Positions 18,084-27,588 are shown, numbered from the stretch's first letter. The stretch is DNA of 64,000 nt from DATLWN01 sp964422615 (GCA_964422615.1 CAYRBJ010000008.1:1-64000); one strand, 5' to 3'. Notes: generated from the sequence alone by a model not told the origin. Translations and numbers: made by a program.

Positions 18084-19034
18084 GTGGAATTCAAGGACTA
18101 CTATCAGATACTCGGGATCAAGCGGGATGCCGGCGACGACGAGATCAAGCGTGCCTACCGCAGGCTGGCGCGCAAGTATCATCCGGACGTTAGCAAGGAG
18201 CCCGATGCGGAGAAACACTTCAAGGAGGTCGGAGAGGCCTATGAGGTACTGAAGGATCCGGAGAAGCGCTCCGCCTACGACCAGCTTGGCGCCGACTGGA
18301 AGGCCGGCCAGGAGTTCCGACCGCCGCCGGGCTGGGATCAGGGCTTCGAATTCCATGGCGGCGGGTTCACCGCTGCCGATGCGGCCCGCTTCAGCGATTT
18401 CTTCGAGACCCTGTTTGGCCGCGGCGGTTTTTCTGCCGGGGGGTTCAGCGGGGATGTACCCATACGGGGGCAGGATACCCATGCCAGGGTGCTGATCGAC
18501 ATCGAGGACAGCTACCAGGGCGCCGTCCGCGCCCTGACCCTGAAACACAGCGAACCCGGGCCTGGCGGCCGTCCGCATGTCCGTGAGCGCAGCCTGAAGG
18601 TGCGTATCCCCAAGGGGGTGTACCAGGGCCAGCACATCCGCCTGCCGGGACAGGGGGGGCCGGGCATGGCCAAGGGCGGTCCCGGCGATCTGTACCTCGA
18701 GGTGGAGTTTCGCCCGCATGCGCTGTATCGCACCACGGGACGGGACGTATACCTGGATTTGCCGGTGGCGCCCTGGGAGGCGGCATTGGGTGCCACGGTC
18801 ACGGTGCCGACGCCGGATGGTCCGGTAACCCTGAAGGTGCCGCCGGGCTCATCGGCCGGACGTAAGCTGCGCCTGAAGGGCCGCGGTATTCCGGGCCGGG
18901 TGGCGGGGGACCTGTATGCCGTGTTGCAGATCGTTCTGCCCCCGGCTGATTCGGACGCCGCCCGTGCCGCTTATCATGAGCTGGAAAAGGCGCAGCCGTT
19001 TGACCCGCGCGCTGCCCTGGGGGTGAAGCCATGA
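18084..19034 (+). CDS. cbpA: Curved DNA-binding protein, DnaJ-class co-chaperone
   Basis: 316 residues. The J domain spans 1-70 with the HPD motif in KYHPDVSKEP, followed by a Gly/Phe-rich linker (FHGGGF, GRGGFSAGG). Two beta-barrel substrate-binding domains follow, with no cysteine zinc finger, which separates CbpA from DnaJ. Starts at GTG. The stop overlaps the ATG of cbpM (ATGA), the usual CbpA-CbpM pairing in which CbpM restrains CbpA. DnaK is the expected partner. Confidence 0.93.
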   Translation: MEFKDYYQILGIKRDAGDDEIKRAYRRLARKYHPDVSKEPDAEKHFKEVGEAYEVLKDPEKRSAYDQLGADWKAGQEFRPPPGWDQGFEFHGGGFTAADAARFSDFFETLFGRGGFSAGGFSGDVPIRGQDTHARVLIDIEDSYQGAVRALTLKHSEPGPGGRPHVRERSLKVRIPKGVYQGQHIRLPGQGGPGMAKGGPGDLYLEVEFRPHALYRTTGRDVYLDLPVAPWEAALGATVTVPTPDGPVTLKVPPGSSAGRKLRLKGRGIPGRVAGDLYAVLQIVLPPADSDAARAAYHELEKAQPFDPRAALGVKP

Positions 19035-19342
19035 CGGAAGAACGACAGGTATTGCTGGCCGGTGAGGTGGTGGAGGATGTGGAGTTGACGCTATCCGAGC
19101 TTTGCCGGGTTTGTGCGGTGACCGAGGCCGAGGTGCTGGCATTGGTGGAGGAGGGCGTGATCGAGCCGGCGGGCCGGCGCCCGGCTCGCTGGCGTTTTGC
19201 CGGTACCAGTCTGCGCCGGGTACGCCTTGCCCTGCACCTGCAGCATGATCTTGGCGTCAATGTTGCCGGCGCCGCCCTGGCGCTGGATTTGCTCGACGAG
19301 TTGGAAGCGTTGCGTGCGCGCCAGATGTATCCGGATATCTGA
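19031..19342 (+). CDS. cbpM: Chaperone modulatory protein CbpM
   Basis: A 103-residue MerR-like helix-turn-helix protein that inhibits CbpA J-domain function in known systems. The arrangement LTLSELCRVCAVTEAEVLALVEEGVI, then WRFAGTSLRRVRLALHLQHDL and the ALDLLDELEALRAR helix is typical. It overlaps cbpA by 4 bp, which argues for translational coupling and balanced amounts of both proteins. It is followed 12 bp later by trxC. Confidence 0.9.
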   Translation: MTEERQVLLAGEVVEDVELTLSELCRVCAVTEAEVLALVEEGVIEPAGRRPARWRFAGTSLRRVRLALHLQHDLGVNVAGAALALDLLDELEALRARQMYPDI

Positions 19343-19353
19343 GCGGTAGGGGC

Positions 19354-19788
19354 ATGAGCGAAACCCTGCATGCTGTTTGCCCGCATTGCGATGCGGTCAA
19401 CCGCATCCCTGTCGCCAGCCATGGCTCGGTGGTCAATTGCGGTCAGTGCCACCGGCCGCTGTTCACTGGGCAGCCCGTGGAGTTGACCACTGCCAATTTC
19501 CAGAGGCATGTCGAGCGCAGCGATATTCCGTTGCTGGTAGATTTCTGGGCTCCGTGGTGTGGCCCCTGCAAGATGATGGCGCCGCATTTCGTGCAGGCGG
19601 CAGGTCAGCTTGAGCCGCGGGTGCGCCTGGCCAAGGTCGATACCGAACAGGAACAGGGGCTGGCCACCCGCTTCGGCATCCGCAGCATCCCGACACTGGT
19701 GCTGTTCCGCGGCGGGCGCGAACTGGCCCGCCAGGCCGGCGCCATGACGGCGGCGGATATCGTGCGCTGGGTGGCCGGCCGGATTTGA
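19354..19788 (+). CDS. trxC: Thioredoxin 2 with N-terminal zinc finger
   Basis: Disulfide reductase of 144 residues. The N-terminal zinc-binding segment has CPHC (9-12) and CGQC, the feature that separates TrxC from TrxA. The thioredoxin fold has WCGPC and the cis-Pro loop RSIPTL. In E. coli it is induced by OxyR under oxidative stress. Here it follows cbpAM closely on the same strand, suggesting a small stress-protein operon. The next 150 bp hold nothing recognisable. Confidence 0.94.
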   Translation: MSETLHAVCPHCDAVNRIPVASHGSVVNCGQCHRPLFTGQPVELTTANFQRHVERSDIPLLVDFWAPWCGPCKMMAPHFVQAAGQLEPRVRLAKVDTEQEQGLATRFGIRSIPTLVLFRGGRELARQAGAMTAADIVRWVAGRI

Positions 19789-19938
19789 GAGGGGGGTCGC
19801 ATCGCCTTTGGCGGGGTGGCATTGATAAGTTTGTCGATTCCGGAATGCTGCCCGCCTTGATGGATTGGCCGGGGGAAAGACGCACATGCGCCGCACCTCC
19901 CTGACCGCCCCTGAGTATCGCTTGCCAGGAGACTGACC

Positions 19939-21018
19939 ATGCCTGCTGTCGACCTTTTTTCACCGCTCACAGTCGGTGCCCTGCAATTTCCCAACCGCAT
20001 TGTCATGGCGCCGATGACGCGAAACCGAGCCGGCGCCGGCAATGTGCCGACGCCACTGATGGCCGAGTACTACCGTCAGCGCGCCACGGCCGGCCTGATC
20101 ATCACCGAAGCCGCGCAGGTGTCGCCTCAGGGCGTCGGTTATCCGCGCACGCCGGGCATCCATAGCGAGGAACAGGTGCAAGGCTGGCGGCGGATTACGG
20201 AAACGGTTCATGCCGAGGGCGGACGCATCTTCCTGCAGCTGTGGCATGTCGGGCGCATCTCGCACCCCTCGTTGCAGCCGGGAGGCGGCCAGCCCGTGGC
20301 CCCGTCGGCGGTGCGGCCGAACGGTGAGGCGTCAACCTATGAGGGGCCCAAGCCGTTTGAAATCCCGCGTGCCCTGGATGTGGACGAGATTCCGGGCATC
20401 ATCGAGGATTACCGCCTGGGGGCTCGCCATGCTAGAGAGGCAGGTTTCGACGGCGTCGAGATCCATGGCGCCAACGGCTATCTGCTCGACCAGTTTCTGC
20501 GCGATGGCACGAACCGGCGCAGCGATGCCTACGGCGGGCCGGTAATGCACCGGTCGCGCCTGATGCTGGAGGTCGTGGAGGCGGTGTGCGGGGAGTTCGA
20601 GCCCGGACATGTGGGCTTGCGCATCTCCCCGTTGCAGCCATTCAACGACATGCGCGATTCGAATCCCGAGGCGACGTTTACCTATCTGGTCAAGCAGTTG
20701 AACAACCTGCCGCTTGCCTATCTGCACGTGACGGAGATGGGCAAGGAGATGCCGGGCGCTGCCGGTCCAGCCTTCGATCTGCAGCAACTGCGCAGGCTTT
20801 GGAAGGGCGTGTACATGACCAACGGCAGTTACGATCGGGCGCAGGCGATGGCGGTGGTGGCGAAGGGCGAGGCCGATCTCGTGGCCTTCGGCGTACCGTT
20901 CCTCGCCAATCCCGATCTTGTCGAGCGATTCCGGAGCCAGGCGGAGCTGAACACGCCCGATCCCGCCACGTTCTACGGCGGCAATGCCAAGGGCTATACG
21001 GACTATCCGACGCTGTAA
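19939..21018 (+). CDS. Old Yellow Enzyme family NADH:flavin oxidoreductase (NemA-like)
   Basis: A 359-residue FMN-dependent ene-reductase in a TIM barrel. It begins LFSPLTVGALQFPNRIVMAPMTRNRA. The substrate-binding HGANGYLLDQFL and the FMN-binding segments around YMTNGSYDRAQA are classical OYE1/NemA sequences. Likely substrates are N-ethylmaleimide, nitro-esters or other activated alkenes; the physiological one is unknown. GGAG lies 7 bp upstream of the ATG. It ends in a hairpin shared with convergent rhlE. Confidence 0.92.
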   Translation: MPAVDLFSPLTVGALQFPNRIVMAPMTRNRAGAGNVPTPLMAEYYRQRATAGLIITEAAQVSPQGVGYPRTPGIHSEEQVQGWRRITETVHAEGGRIFLQLWHVGRISHPSLQPGGGQPVAPSAVRPNGEASTYEGPKPFEIPRALDVDEIPGIIEDYRLGARHAREAGFDGVEIHGANGYLLDQFLRDGTNRRSDAYGGPVMHRSRLMLEVVEAVCGEFEPGHVGLRISPLQPFNDMRDSNPEATFTYLVKQLNNLPLAYLHVTEMGKEMPGAAGPAFDLQQLRRLWKGVYMTNGSYDRAQAMAVVAKGEADLVAFGVPFLANPDLVERFRSQAELNTPDPATFYGGNAKGYTDYPTL

Positions 21019-21020
21019 AC

Positions 21021-21045
21021 TCAGGCCCCATTTGGGGCCTGATGT
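21021..21045. terminator. Hairpin between convergent OYE and rhlE genes
   Basis: A perfect 9-bp stem TCAGGCCCC / GGGGCCTGA with an ATTT loop lies 3 bp after the OYE stop. The T-rich tracts on both sides are weak, so efficiency is uncertain; it could serve both strands. Confidence 0.65.
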
Positions 21046-21057
21046 CTGTTGACTGTA

Positions 21058-22317
21058 TCAGGCGGCGCGACGCTGCCGGGGGCGTCGGCGGGGACGTCGG
21101 CTATCCGCAACTGGACGGCGCCGTGCCTGCTGGGGCTGGTGGTCCCGGCGTCCTCCGCCGTTGACGATCGGTTCCGCCCGGATCGACGGGTCCGGGTCGA
21201 AGCCAGGAACCTGTACCACCGGGATGCGGTTTTTTATCAGTCGCTCGATGCCGGCCAGCAGCTTGTGCTCGTCGATGCAGACCAGGCTCATCGCCTCGCC
21301 GTTGTTGCCGGCACGACCGGTGCGGCCGATGCGGTGCACATAATCCTCGGCCACGTTCGGCAACTCGTAGTTCACCACATGCGGCAGCTGGTCGATGTCC
21401 AGGCCGCGGGCGGCGATATCGGTGGCGACCAGCACGCGCACGGCGCCGGCCTTGAAGTCGGCCAGGGCCTTGGTGCGTGCACCCTGGCTCTTGTTGCCAT
21501 GGATGGCGGCGGCATGGATGCCATCCTTGCCGAGTTGCTCGGCCAGGCGGTTGGCGCCGTGCTTGGTGCGGGTGAACACCAGCACCTGCCGCCAGTCCCC
21601 GCTTTTGATCAGGTGCGACAGCAGATCGCGCTTGCGCGCCTTGTCGACCGGGTGTACCACCTGGGTGATGATGGCCGAGGTCTCGTTGCGCGCCACCTCC
21701 ACCAGTACCGGTGATCTGAGAATGCCGGCGGCCAGGCGCTTGATCTCGTTCGAGAAGGTGGCTGAGAACAGCAGGTTCTGGCGGTTCTTCGGCAGCAGCG
21801 CCAGCACCTTGCGGATGTCGTGGATGAAGCCCATGTCGAGCATGCGGTCGGCCTCGTCCAGCACCAGCGTCTCGACCATGGACAGATCGCAGGCCCTCTG
21901 GCCGACGAGATCGAGCAGGCGGCCGGGGGTGGCCACCAGCACGTCGATGCCGCGGCGCAGGCGATCGATCTGCGGATTGATGCCGACACCCCCGAAGACG
22001 ATGGCGGATTTCAGCGGCAGGTATTTGCCATAGGTGGAGATGCTTTCACCGACCTGGGCGGCCAGTTCGCGCGTCGGCGTCAGCACCAGCACGCGCACCG
22101 GGCGGCGCCCCTCGGATTTTCTCGCCAGCAGGCGCTCTAGCATCGGCAGCGTGAAGCCGGCGGTCTTGCCGGTGCCGGTCTGGGCCGCGGCCATGATGTC
22201 ATGGCCGTCCAGGATCACGGGGATGGCCTGGGCCTGGATGGGGGTGGGGTGCGTATAGCCCTGTTCACGGACAGCACGCAGGATATCGGCCGAAAGGCCA
22301 AGGTTTTCAAAAGACAT
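21058..22317 (-). CDS. rhlE: DEAD-box ATP-dependent RNA helicase RhlE
   Basis: 419 residues beginning MSFENLGLSADILRAVREQGY. All helicase motifs are present: Q motif PTPIQ, Walker A AQTGTGKTAG, PTRELA, DEAD in LVLDEADRML, SAT, and HRIGRTGRAG. The C-terminal tail is Arg/Pro/Gln-rich. RhlE remodels ribosome-assembly intermediates and can work with the RNA degradosome. I preferred the ATG at 22317 (GGAG 9 bp upstream) over an in-frame GTG 18 bases earlier. Confidence 0.93.
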   Translation of the reverse strand: MSFENLGLSADILRAVREQGYTHPTPIQAQAIPVILDGHDIMAAAQTGTGKTAGFTLPMLERLLARKSEGRRPVRVLVLTPTRELAAQVGESISTYGKYLPLKSAIVFGGVGINPQIDRLRRGIDVLVATPGRLLDLVGQRACDLSMVETLVLDEADRMLDMGFIHDIRKVLALLPKNRQNLLFSATFSNEIKRLAAGILRSPVLVEVARNETSAIITQVVHPVDKARKRDLLSHLIKSGDWRQVLVFTRTKHGANRLAEQLGKDGIHAAAIHGNKSQGARTKALADFKAGAVRVLVATDIAARGLDIDQLPHVVNYELPNVAEDYVHRIGRTGRAGNNGEAMSLVCIDEHKLLAGIERLIKNRIPVVQVPGFDPDPSIRAEPIVNGGGRRDHQPQQARRRPVADSRRPRRRPRQRRAA

Positions 22318-22593
22318 GGATTGTTGCTCCGACACGCACCCGCCAGGAGGTCCCTGGACCGGTCTGGGTGGTGTTTTGTTTGTATTGTACGGATTTCGCT
22401 GGGAGCAGAGATAGCCGGACCGTTCGCCGCGTGAGACCAGAGCACAGCGGCCAAGTGCGGCGCACAGTATCCGATTCCCGCCGCCACCGCAATGCTGGCG
22501 TCATGCGCCCGCATCGCTTGCCCAGGCGCGGGGCAGTCCGTACCATGCGCCGTTCGCGATGGCGGCGCCTGGGAGTCAGGTCCGGCCTTTCGT

Positions 22594-22684
22594 GGAGAGA
22601 TGTCCGAGTGGTCGAAGGAGCACGCCTGGAAAGTGTGTGTACCCCAAAAGGGTACCGAGGGTTCGAATCCCTCTCTCTCCGCCA
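22594..22684 (+). tRNA. tRNA-Ser (anticodon GGA)
   Basis: The 7-bp acceptor stem GGAGAGA / TCTCTCC is closed with discriminator G and encoded CCA. The anticodon loop CTGGAAA shows GGA, a long variable arm (GTACCCC AAAA GGGTAC) marks a class II tRNA, and the T loop TTCGAAT is canonical. It reads UCC and UCU. Confidence 0.97.
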
Positions 22685-22720
22685 GGTTTTCCGACCGCGG
22701 CATTGCGGCGGATACCCCTA

Positions 22721-22831
22721 GCCACCCGGGTCGGGCCCCGTACGGCCGGCTCCCGTGAACCCCGTCAGGTCCGGAAGGAAGCAGCGGCAGCGGGCAGCAG
22801 GCGCGTTGCGGTCCAGTCCGGTCCGGGTGGC
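22721..22831 (+). ncRNA. ffs: Signal recognition particle RNA (4.5S RNA)
   Basis: The apical hairpin that binds Ffh is unmistakable: GTCAGGTCCGGAAGGAAGCAGC. The ends GCCACCCGG (22721-22729) and CCGGGTGGC (22823-22831) pair to close a rod of about 111 nt, the size of proteobacterial 4.5S RNA. It targets nascent membrane proteins together with Ffh and FtsY. It lies 36 bp after tRNA-Ser and may share its promoter. Confidence 0.95.
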
Positions 22832-22971
22832 GCCTTATGATCCATCCCTATGCAGCCTTGTTCCCGGTGCAATCGCATCCCACGCGAGCCAACGTGTGGG
22901 CGGCGGTTTCAAACGGTGTGGTATCGTCCAGCGAGCCTGCCCCCCCATGTTGGCCGAACGAAGCGATTGCA

Positions 22972-23265
22972 TCACGACCCGAAGGTGTCGTAAGAGATAA
23001 AGATGCCGAGATAGAGCGACACGAGAGTGAAGGTGATGGCCATCAGCGCCAGCTTCAGGGGTCGGCCCGGTTCCATGGCCAGCACCGGGGAGCGGAACAG
23101 CACCCAGACATAGGCGATCAGGGCGAGTGATGAGGAGCCGGCGAGCCAGAGCATAATGATGAGCCTGTGCGGCAGGTGCAGGCCGAAGAAACCTGTGGCG
23201 TAGGCCGTCACTACATAGGTGATGTGCGCGACCGCGATGATCGCGAGCTTAGGAAATGTCCCCAT
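22972..23265 (-). CDS. Small integral membrane protein of unknown function
   Basis: 97 residues with three predicted transmembrane helices (about 6-28, 35-57 and 70-92), short loops and one basic loop before helix 3. The start is MGTFPKLAIIAVAHITYVV. I do not recognise the family. It lies between the SRP RNA and a cupin gene, all leftward genes here being separated by short gaps. The composition matches the rest of the genome, so it is probably a real native gene. Confidence 0.6.
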   Translation of the reverse strand: MGTFPKLAIIAVAHITYVVTAYATGFFGLHLPHRLIIMLWLAGSSSLALIAYVWVLFRSPVLAMEPGRPLKLALMAITFTLVSLYLGIFISYDTFGS

Positions 23266-23340
23266 ATCGATATGCCCCCTTCCCCATGCGCATCATCATA
23301 GAGCGGCAGCCCGGGGGATGCATCCAGAGTATGAATGGGG

Positions 23341-23658
23341 TCAAGCTCTCTTGACGCCGTCGAGCGACACCACGGGCTGATCTCCTATCACCTCGGCGCT
23401 ATGCGCCACCCCCTTCGGCACGGCCAGCATGTCCCCCGCTTCCAGCACCAGCGTCCGGCCCTGCAGCGTCATTTGAAATCGGCCGGAGAGTACGCCGTCG
23501 ATCTTGTCCACGCCGTGTGTGTGCGGCGGGAAGCGGGTGCCGGGCGGATAGGTATACAGTGATACGGTACAGCCGAGGCGCGCCAGCTTGTCGCGCATGG
23601 CATCGAGCGTCAGCTCGCCGTCCTCCGCCTCGTTCCACCGGACCGGTGTGACGGCCAT
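23341..23658 (-). CDS. Single-domain cupin protein
   Basis: 105 residues folding as one cupin barrel. The first motif is seen as PPGTRFPPHTHGVDKIDGVLSG (candidate ligands H44, H46 and D49 in place of the usual Glu). The second is EAGDMLAVPKGVAHSAEV, with the distal His. Such proteins bind one metal and may be enzymes or small-molecule sensors; nothing indicates the substrate. The stop codon abuts the DUF1614 gene start region, indicating a small leftward operon. Confidence 0.7.
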   Translation of the reverse strand: MAVTPVRWNEAEDGELTLDAMRDKLARLGCTVSLYTYPPGTRFPPHTHGVDKIDGVLSGRFQMTLQGRTLVLEAGDMLAVPKGVAHSAEVIGDQPVVSLDGVKRA

Positions 23659-24333
23659 TCAGGTCAGCAGTACAGCGACGATGCCGGTCAGAAAGATACC
23701 GTCGAAGGTACCGGCACCGCCGATCGAGGCGATCGGGGCGCCGATGTTGGCGACGTCCTTCAGGCGCAGCAGGTCAGCGCCGACCAGCACCCCGAGGGTG
23801 CCGCAGATGTAGGCCAACGGCGCGGCCAGTTTCTCGCCGCCGATCATCATGGCGACAATGGCGGCAGCAATCGGCGCTACCAGCATCGGCATGCCGATGC
23901 CCAGGTGCGGGATCGGGCGGCTGGTGGCGTAACAGATGCCGGCCACGATGATCACGGCCAGCAGGATGTCGAACAGCGGCAGCGGGAAGCGATGGATCAG
24001 GCTGGCCGAAAACACCAGCGGTACCAGACAGCCGCCGGCGTTGACGGCGATCAGCGTGCGGCCGGTGAACGGAAGTATCGGCAGGCGCAGCAGGCTTTGC
24101 GGCGTCGGGTTCTGAGGGTCGGGTTGGGGCGGCTGCTCGGATTTGATCGAGGTCAGCGGCAGATTCAGCATGCTGCCGAACAGTGAGGTGAACAGCAGCA
24201 GCATGCCCTGGGTGGTGGACAGGCCCAGCTTGTCGAAGGCCAGCGAGATCAGCCCCAGTTGCACCAGGGTCAGCAGGAAGACGAGGATCAGGATGAAGAT
24301 CAGCAGGTGGATCGGGGAAAATGGACTGCGCAT
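23659..24333 (-). CDS. DUF1614-family membrane protein
   Basis: 224 residues with about six to seven hydrophobic helices, starting IHLLIFILILVFLLTLVQLG. GMLLLFTSLFGSMLNLPL, AVNAGGCLVPLVFS and SIGGAGTFDGIFLTGIVAVLL are the conserved Gly/Asn-rich segments I associate with DUF1614. The function is uncharacterised. It directly precedes the cupin gene on the minus strand with no gap, so the two are probably expressed together. Confidence 0.7.
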   Translation of the reverse strand: MRSPFSPIHLLIFILILVFLLTLVQLGLISLAFDKLGLSTTQGMLLLFTSLFGSMLNLPLTSIKSEQPPQPDPQNPTPQSLLRLPILPFTGRTLIAVNAGGCLVPLVFSASLIHRFPLPLFDILLAVIIVAGICYATSRPIPHLGIGMPMLVAPIAAAIVAMMIGGEKLAAPLAYICGTLGVLVGADLLRLKDVANIGAPIASIGGAGTFDGIFLTGIVAVLLT

Positions 24334-24411
24334 CCCGCCATTGTAGCAACCAATGCCGCCGATGCCCCGTGCGGAATTTGCTGCGTGGCAGTCGGTGCCG
24401 GCCCGCTGTTT

Positions 24412-25125
24412 TCAGTCGCTCAGTAGCCGGCGCAGGGACACGGCGTTGGCGGGGGCGAAGGCGTGCGCGTCGTTGTTGAAATAGATCCAGGCCCTCTCGG
24501 CATCCACGCCGCGGATGCGCGATGCCCAGCTTTTCAGCTCCGCCTCGCCATAATCCTGGGCGTACCACGGATCGCCGTGCAGGCGCAGGTAGACGTCCGG
24601 GGCGGTGGCCATCAGTTCGTCCGGCAGCCCTGGTGCTGCAACGGCACAGAAGCCGATCCGGTTTTCATGCATCGCCGCCACGACCTCCGACCGCCACCAG
24701 CCGGCATGGCGGAACTCGATGACGGTGCGGAAATCCGGGTGCATGGCCGTCAATAGCTGTGCCAGCGCCTGCTCCGAGTAATGCAGCGAGGGTGGCAGCT
24801 GGAACAACACGCAGCCCAGATGTGCGCCCAGCCCCGCCAGTACGCCGAAGAAGTCGTCCAGCAGGGATGCGCAGTCGTGAAAGCGCTTCAGGTGCGTGAT
24901 CAGGCGCGGAGCCTTCACCGCATAGACGAAGTTCTCCGGCGCCTGCTTCAGCCAGCGGCGGACAGTGGCGGCGGTCGGGAAGCGGTAGAAGCTGGAATTG
25001 ATCTCCACCGTATCGAAGCGCTCGGCGTAGAACGCGAACCAGCGTGAGGTCGGAAGATCCTCCGGATACCACAGTCCCTGCCAGTGGCGGTAGTAGTAGC
25101 CCGAGCAGCCGATGCGCACATCCAT
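24412..25125 (-). CDS. DUF72-family TIM-barrel protein
   Basis: 237 residues. The opening IGCSGYYYRHWQGLWYPEDL is the DUF72 signature. EINSSFYRFPTAATVRRW, FVYAVKAPRLITHLKR, LFQLPPSLHYS, IEFRHAGWW and YFNNDAHAFAPANA follow in the usual order. The family has a TIM-barrel structure of unknown activity, possibly a nuclease-like or isomerase-like function. Located between a DUF1614 gene and ppsA, all on the minus strand. Confidence 0.88.
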   Translation of the reverse strand: MDVRIGCSGYYYRHWQGLWYPEDLPTSRWFAFYAERFDTVEINSSFYRFPTAATVRRWLKQAPENFVYAVKAPRLITHLKRFHDCASLLDDFFGVLAGLGAHLGCVLFQLPPSLHYSEQALAQLLTAMHPDFRTVIEFRHAGWWRSEVVAAMHENRIGFCAVAAPGLPDELMATAPDVYLRLHGDPWYAQDYGEAELKSWASRIRGVDAERAWIYFNNDAHAFAPANAVSLRRLLSD

Positions 25126-25182
25126 GCTTCAACCATAGCCCATCGGACCAGGCTGCGGCCCGTTCCATCAGAGGGAAGCGGC

Positions 25183-27588
25183 TCAGCCGGCCATCTGTTT
25201 CTCGACCTCGACGATCTGCATGGTCGTGGACAGCACGCTGTCCGGGTTCAGCGACAGCGATTCGATGCCCTCGCGTACCAGAAAGGCGGCGATGTCCGGG
25301 AAGTCGGACGGGGCCTGGCCGCAGATGCCGACATACTTTTTCCGGCGGCGGCAGGCGGCGATGGCCATGGACAGCATGGTCTCGACCGCCTCGTCGTGCT
25401 CGTCGAACACGTGGGCGACCAGGCCGGAGTCGCGGTCGACGCCCAGGGTCAGCTGTGTCAGGTCGTTCGAACCGATCGAGAAGCCGTCGAAGCGGTCGAG
25501 GAAGGCGTCGGCGGCGATGACATTGGCCGGGATCTCGCACATCACGTACACCTCCAGGCCGTCCTTGCCGCGTTCCAGGCCGTGCTTCTTCATCTCGGCC
25601 AGCACCTTGTCGCCCTCCTCGGTGGTGCGCGTGAACGGGATCATCAGCACCACGTTCGTTAGCCCCTTGAGCTCGCGCACCCGCTTCATGGCCTGGCATT
25701 CCAGCGCGAAGGCGTCGCGGAAGCCCTCCGAGTAGTAGCGCGAGGCGCCGCGGTAGCCGATCATCGGGTTCTCCTCGACCGGCTCGAAGTCCTTGCCGCC
25801 CAGCAGGTTGGCGTATTCGTTCGATTTGAAGTCGGACATGCGCACGATGACCTTCTTCGGGTAGAAGGCGGCGCCGATCATCGCCACGCCCTCGGCCAGG
25901 CGTTCGACATAGAACTCGACCGGGTCGGCATAGGCGGCGGTGCGCTCGCTGATCTCGGCCCGCAGCTTCTTGTCCAGTTTGTCGAAATGGAGCAGGGCGT
26001 TGGGATGGACGGCGATGGCGTTGTTGATGATGAACTCCAGGCGTGCCAGGCCGACGCCGTCGTTCGGGATGAAACTGAAGGCGAAGGCCTGCTCGGGGCT
26101 GGCCACGTTCATCATGATCTTGGTCTTCGGCCGGGCCAGGTTCTCCAGCGGAATCTGCTCGACCTCGAAATCGAGCTTACCCTCGTAGACGTTGCCGGTC
26201 TCCCCTTCGGCGCAGGAGACGGTGACGTCGGCGCCGGTCGGGATGGCGGTGGTGGCGTTGCCGGTACCGACCACGGCCGGCAGGCCCAGCTCGCGCGACA
26301 CGATGGCGGCATGGCAGGTGCGGCCGCCGCGGTTGGTGACGATGGCGGCGGCGATCTTCATGATCGGTTCCCAGTCCGGATCGGTCATATCGGTGACCAG
26401 CACCTCGCCGGGCTGCAGCTGGTTGATGTCGGCCACGTCCTTGATGACGCGCGCCGTGCCCGCAGCAATCTTCTTGCCCACGCTCTTGCCCTGCACCAGC
26501 ACCGACCCCTGCCCTTTCAGGTGGTAGCGCTCCATCACCTGCGCGTGCCGGTGCGCGTACACCGTTTCCGGCCGGGCCTGCACGATGTAGAGCTCGCCCG
26601 TCTCTCCGTCCTTGGCCCATTCCATGTCCATCGGCTGGGTGGTACCGGCGCGCGCCGAATAATGCTCCTCGATGGCCACGGCGTAGCGCGCCAGCGTCAA
26701 CAGCTCCTCATCGTTCAGGCAGAAGCGGCGGCGATCCTCCTCGGGCACGCTGACGTTCTTGGTCGGATGCCTCAGTGAGGCGGAGAAGATCATCTTGATG
26801 GCCTTCTCGCCGAGGTTGCGGCTGAGCACCGGCGCCTCGGCCTTGTCCAGCGTCGGCTTGAACACGTAGTACTCGTCCGGGCTGACGGCGCCCTGCACCA
26901 CGTTCTCGCCCAGGCCGTAGGAGGCGGTGATCAGCACCGCGTCGGGAAAGCCGCTCTCGGTGTCGATCGAGAACATCACGCCCGAGCAGGCCAGATCGCT
27001 GCGCACCATCTTCTGCACGCAGGCCGACAGCGCCACCTGCGTATGGGCGAAGCCCTTGTCGACGCGGTAGGAGATGGCGCGGTTGGTGAACAGCGAGGCA
27101 TAGACGAGCTTGATCGTGTCGGACACGTGCCTGGGGCCGCTGACGTTCAGGTAGGTCTCCTGCTGGCCGGCGAACGAGGCGTCCGGCAGATCCTCGGCCG
27201 TGGCTGAGCTGCGCACCGCCACCGACAGCGCCCCGCCCCCTTCCCGCTTCTGCAGCATGGCATAGGCCTCGGCGATCTCCTGCTCCAGATCGGGCGGCAT
27301 GTCGGCATGGGCGATGCGGCTGCGGATGGTGGCGCCGGCCGTCGCCAGCGCCTGCACGTCGCGCGTGTCGAGTCCGTCGAGGATGGCGCCGATCTCCTCG
27401 CGCAGGCCGTTGTGTTCGAGGTAATGCCAGTAGGCGTCGGCGGTGGTGGCGTAGCCGCCGGGCACCTTGATGCCGCGGCCGGACAGCCCCTGCACCATCT
27501 CGCCCAGCGAGGCGTTCTTGCCGCCGACCAGCGGCACGTCGTCCATGCCCAGCTCGTCGAGAAAACGGATGTAGCGGAATGTGGTCAT
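25183..27588 (-). CDS. ppsA: Phosphoenolpyruvate synthase
   Basis: Converts pyruvate and ATP to phosphoenolpyruvate, AMP and phosphate; the gluconeogenic entry step. 801 residues. The N-terminal ATP-grasp domain starts VPLVGGKNASLGEM. The swivelling phosphohistidine domain has GGRTCHAAIVSREL (phospho-His), and the C-terminal PEP-binding barrel has IGSNDLTQLTLGVDRDS and the catalytic Cys in GICGQAPSD. It is divergent from aroG, with a 180-bp shared promoter region. PEP made here feeds DAHP synthase and the PTS relay. Confidence 0.96.
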   Translation of the reverse strand: MTTFRYIRFLDELGMDDVPLVGGKNASLGEMVQGLSGRGIKVPGGYATTADAYWHYLEHNGLREEIGAILDGLDTRDVQALATAGATIRSRIAHADMPPDLEQEIAEAYAMLQKREGGGALSVAVRSSATAEDLPDASFAGQQETYLNVSGPRHVSDTIKLVYASLFTNRAISYRVDKGFAHTQVALSACVQKMVRSDLACSGVMFSIDTESGFPDAVLITASYGLGENVVQGAVSPDEYYVFKPTLDKAEAPVLSRNLGEKAIKMIFSASLRHPTKNVSVPEEDRRRFCLNDEELLTLARYAVAIEEHYSARAGTTQPMDMEWAKDGETGELYIVQARPETVYAHRHAQVMERYHLKGQGSVLVQGKSVGKKIAAGTARVIKDVADINQLQPGEVLVTDMTDPDWEPIMKIAAAIVTNRGGRTCHAAIVSRELGLPAVVGTGNATTAIPTGADVTVSCAEGETGNVYEGKLDFEVEQIPLENLARPKTKIMMNVASPEQAFAFSFIPNDGVGLARLEFIINNAIAVHPNALLHFDKLDKKLRAEISERTAAYADPVEFYVERLAEGVAMIGAAFYPKKVIVRMSDFKSNEYANLLGGKDFEPVEENPMIGYRGASRYYSEGFRDAFALECQAMKRVRELKGLTNVVLMIPFTRTTEEGDKVLAEMKKHGLERGKDGLEVYVMCEIPANVIAADAFLDRFDGFSIGSNDLTQLTLGVDRDSGLVAHVFDEHDEAVETMLSMAIAACRRRKKYVGICGQAPSDFPDIAAFLVREGIESLSLNPDSVLSTTMQIVEVEKQMAG

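Noticed and set aside
22837..22971. Open frames after the SRP RNA
   Set aside because: Too short beyond the RNA, without ribosome-binding site, and they overlap the structured RNA.
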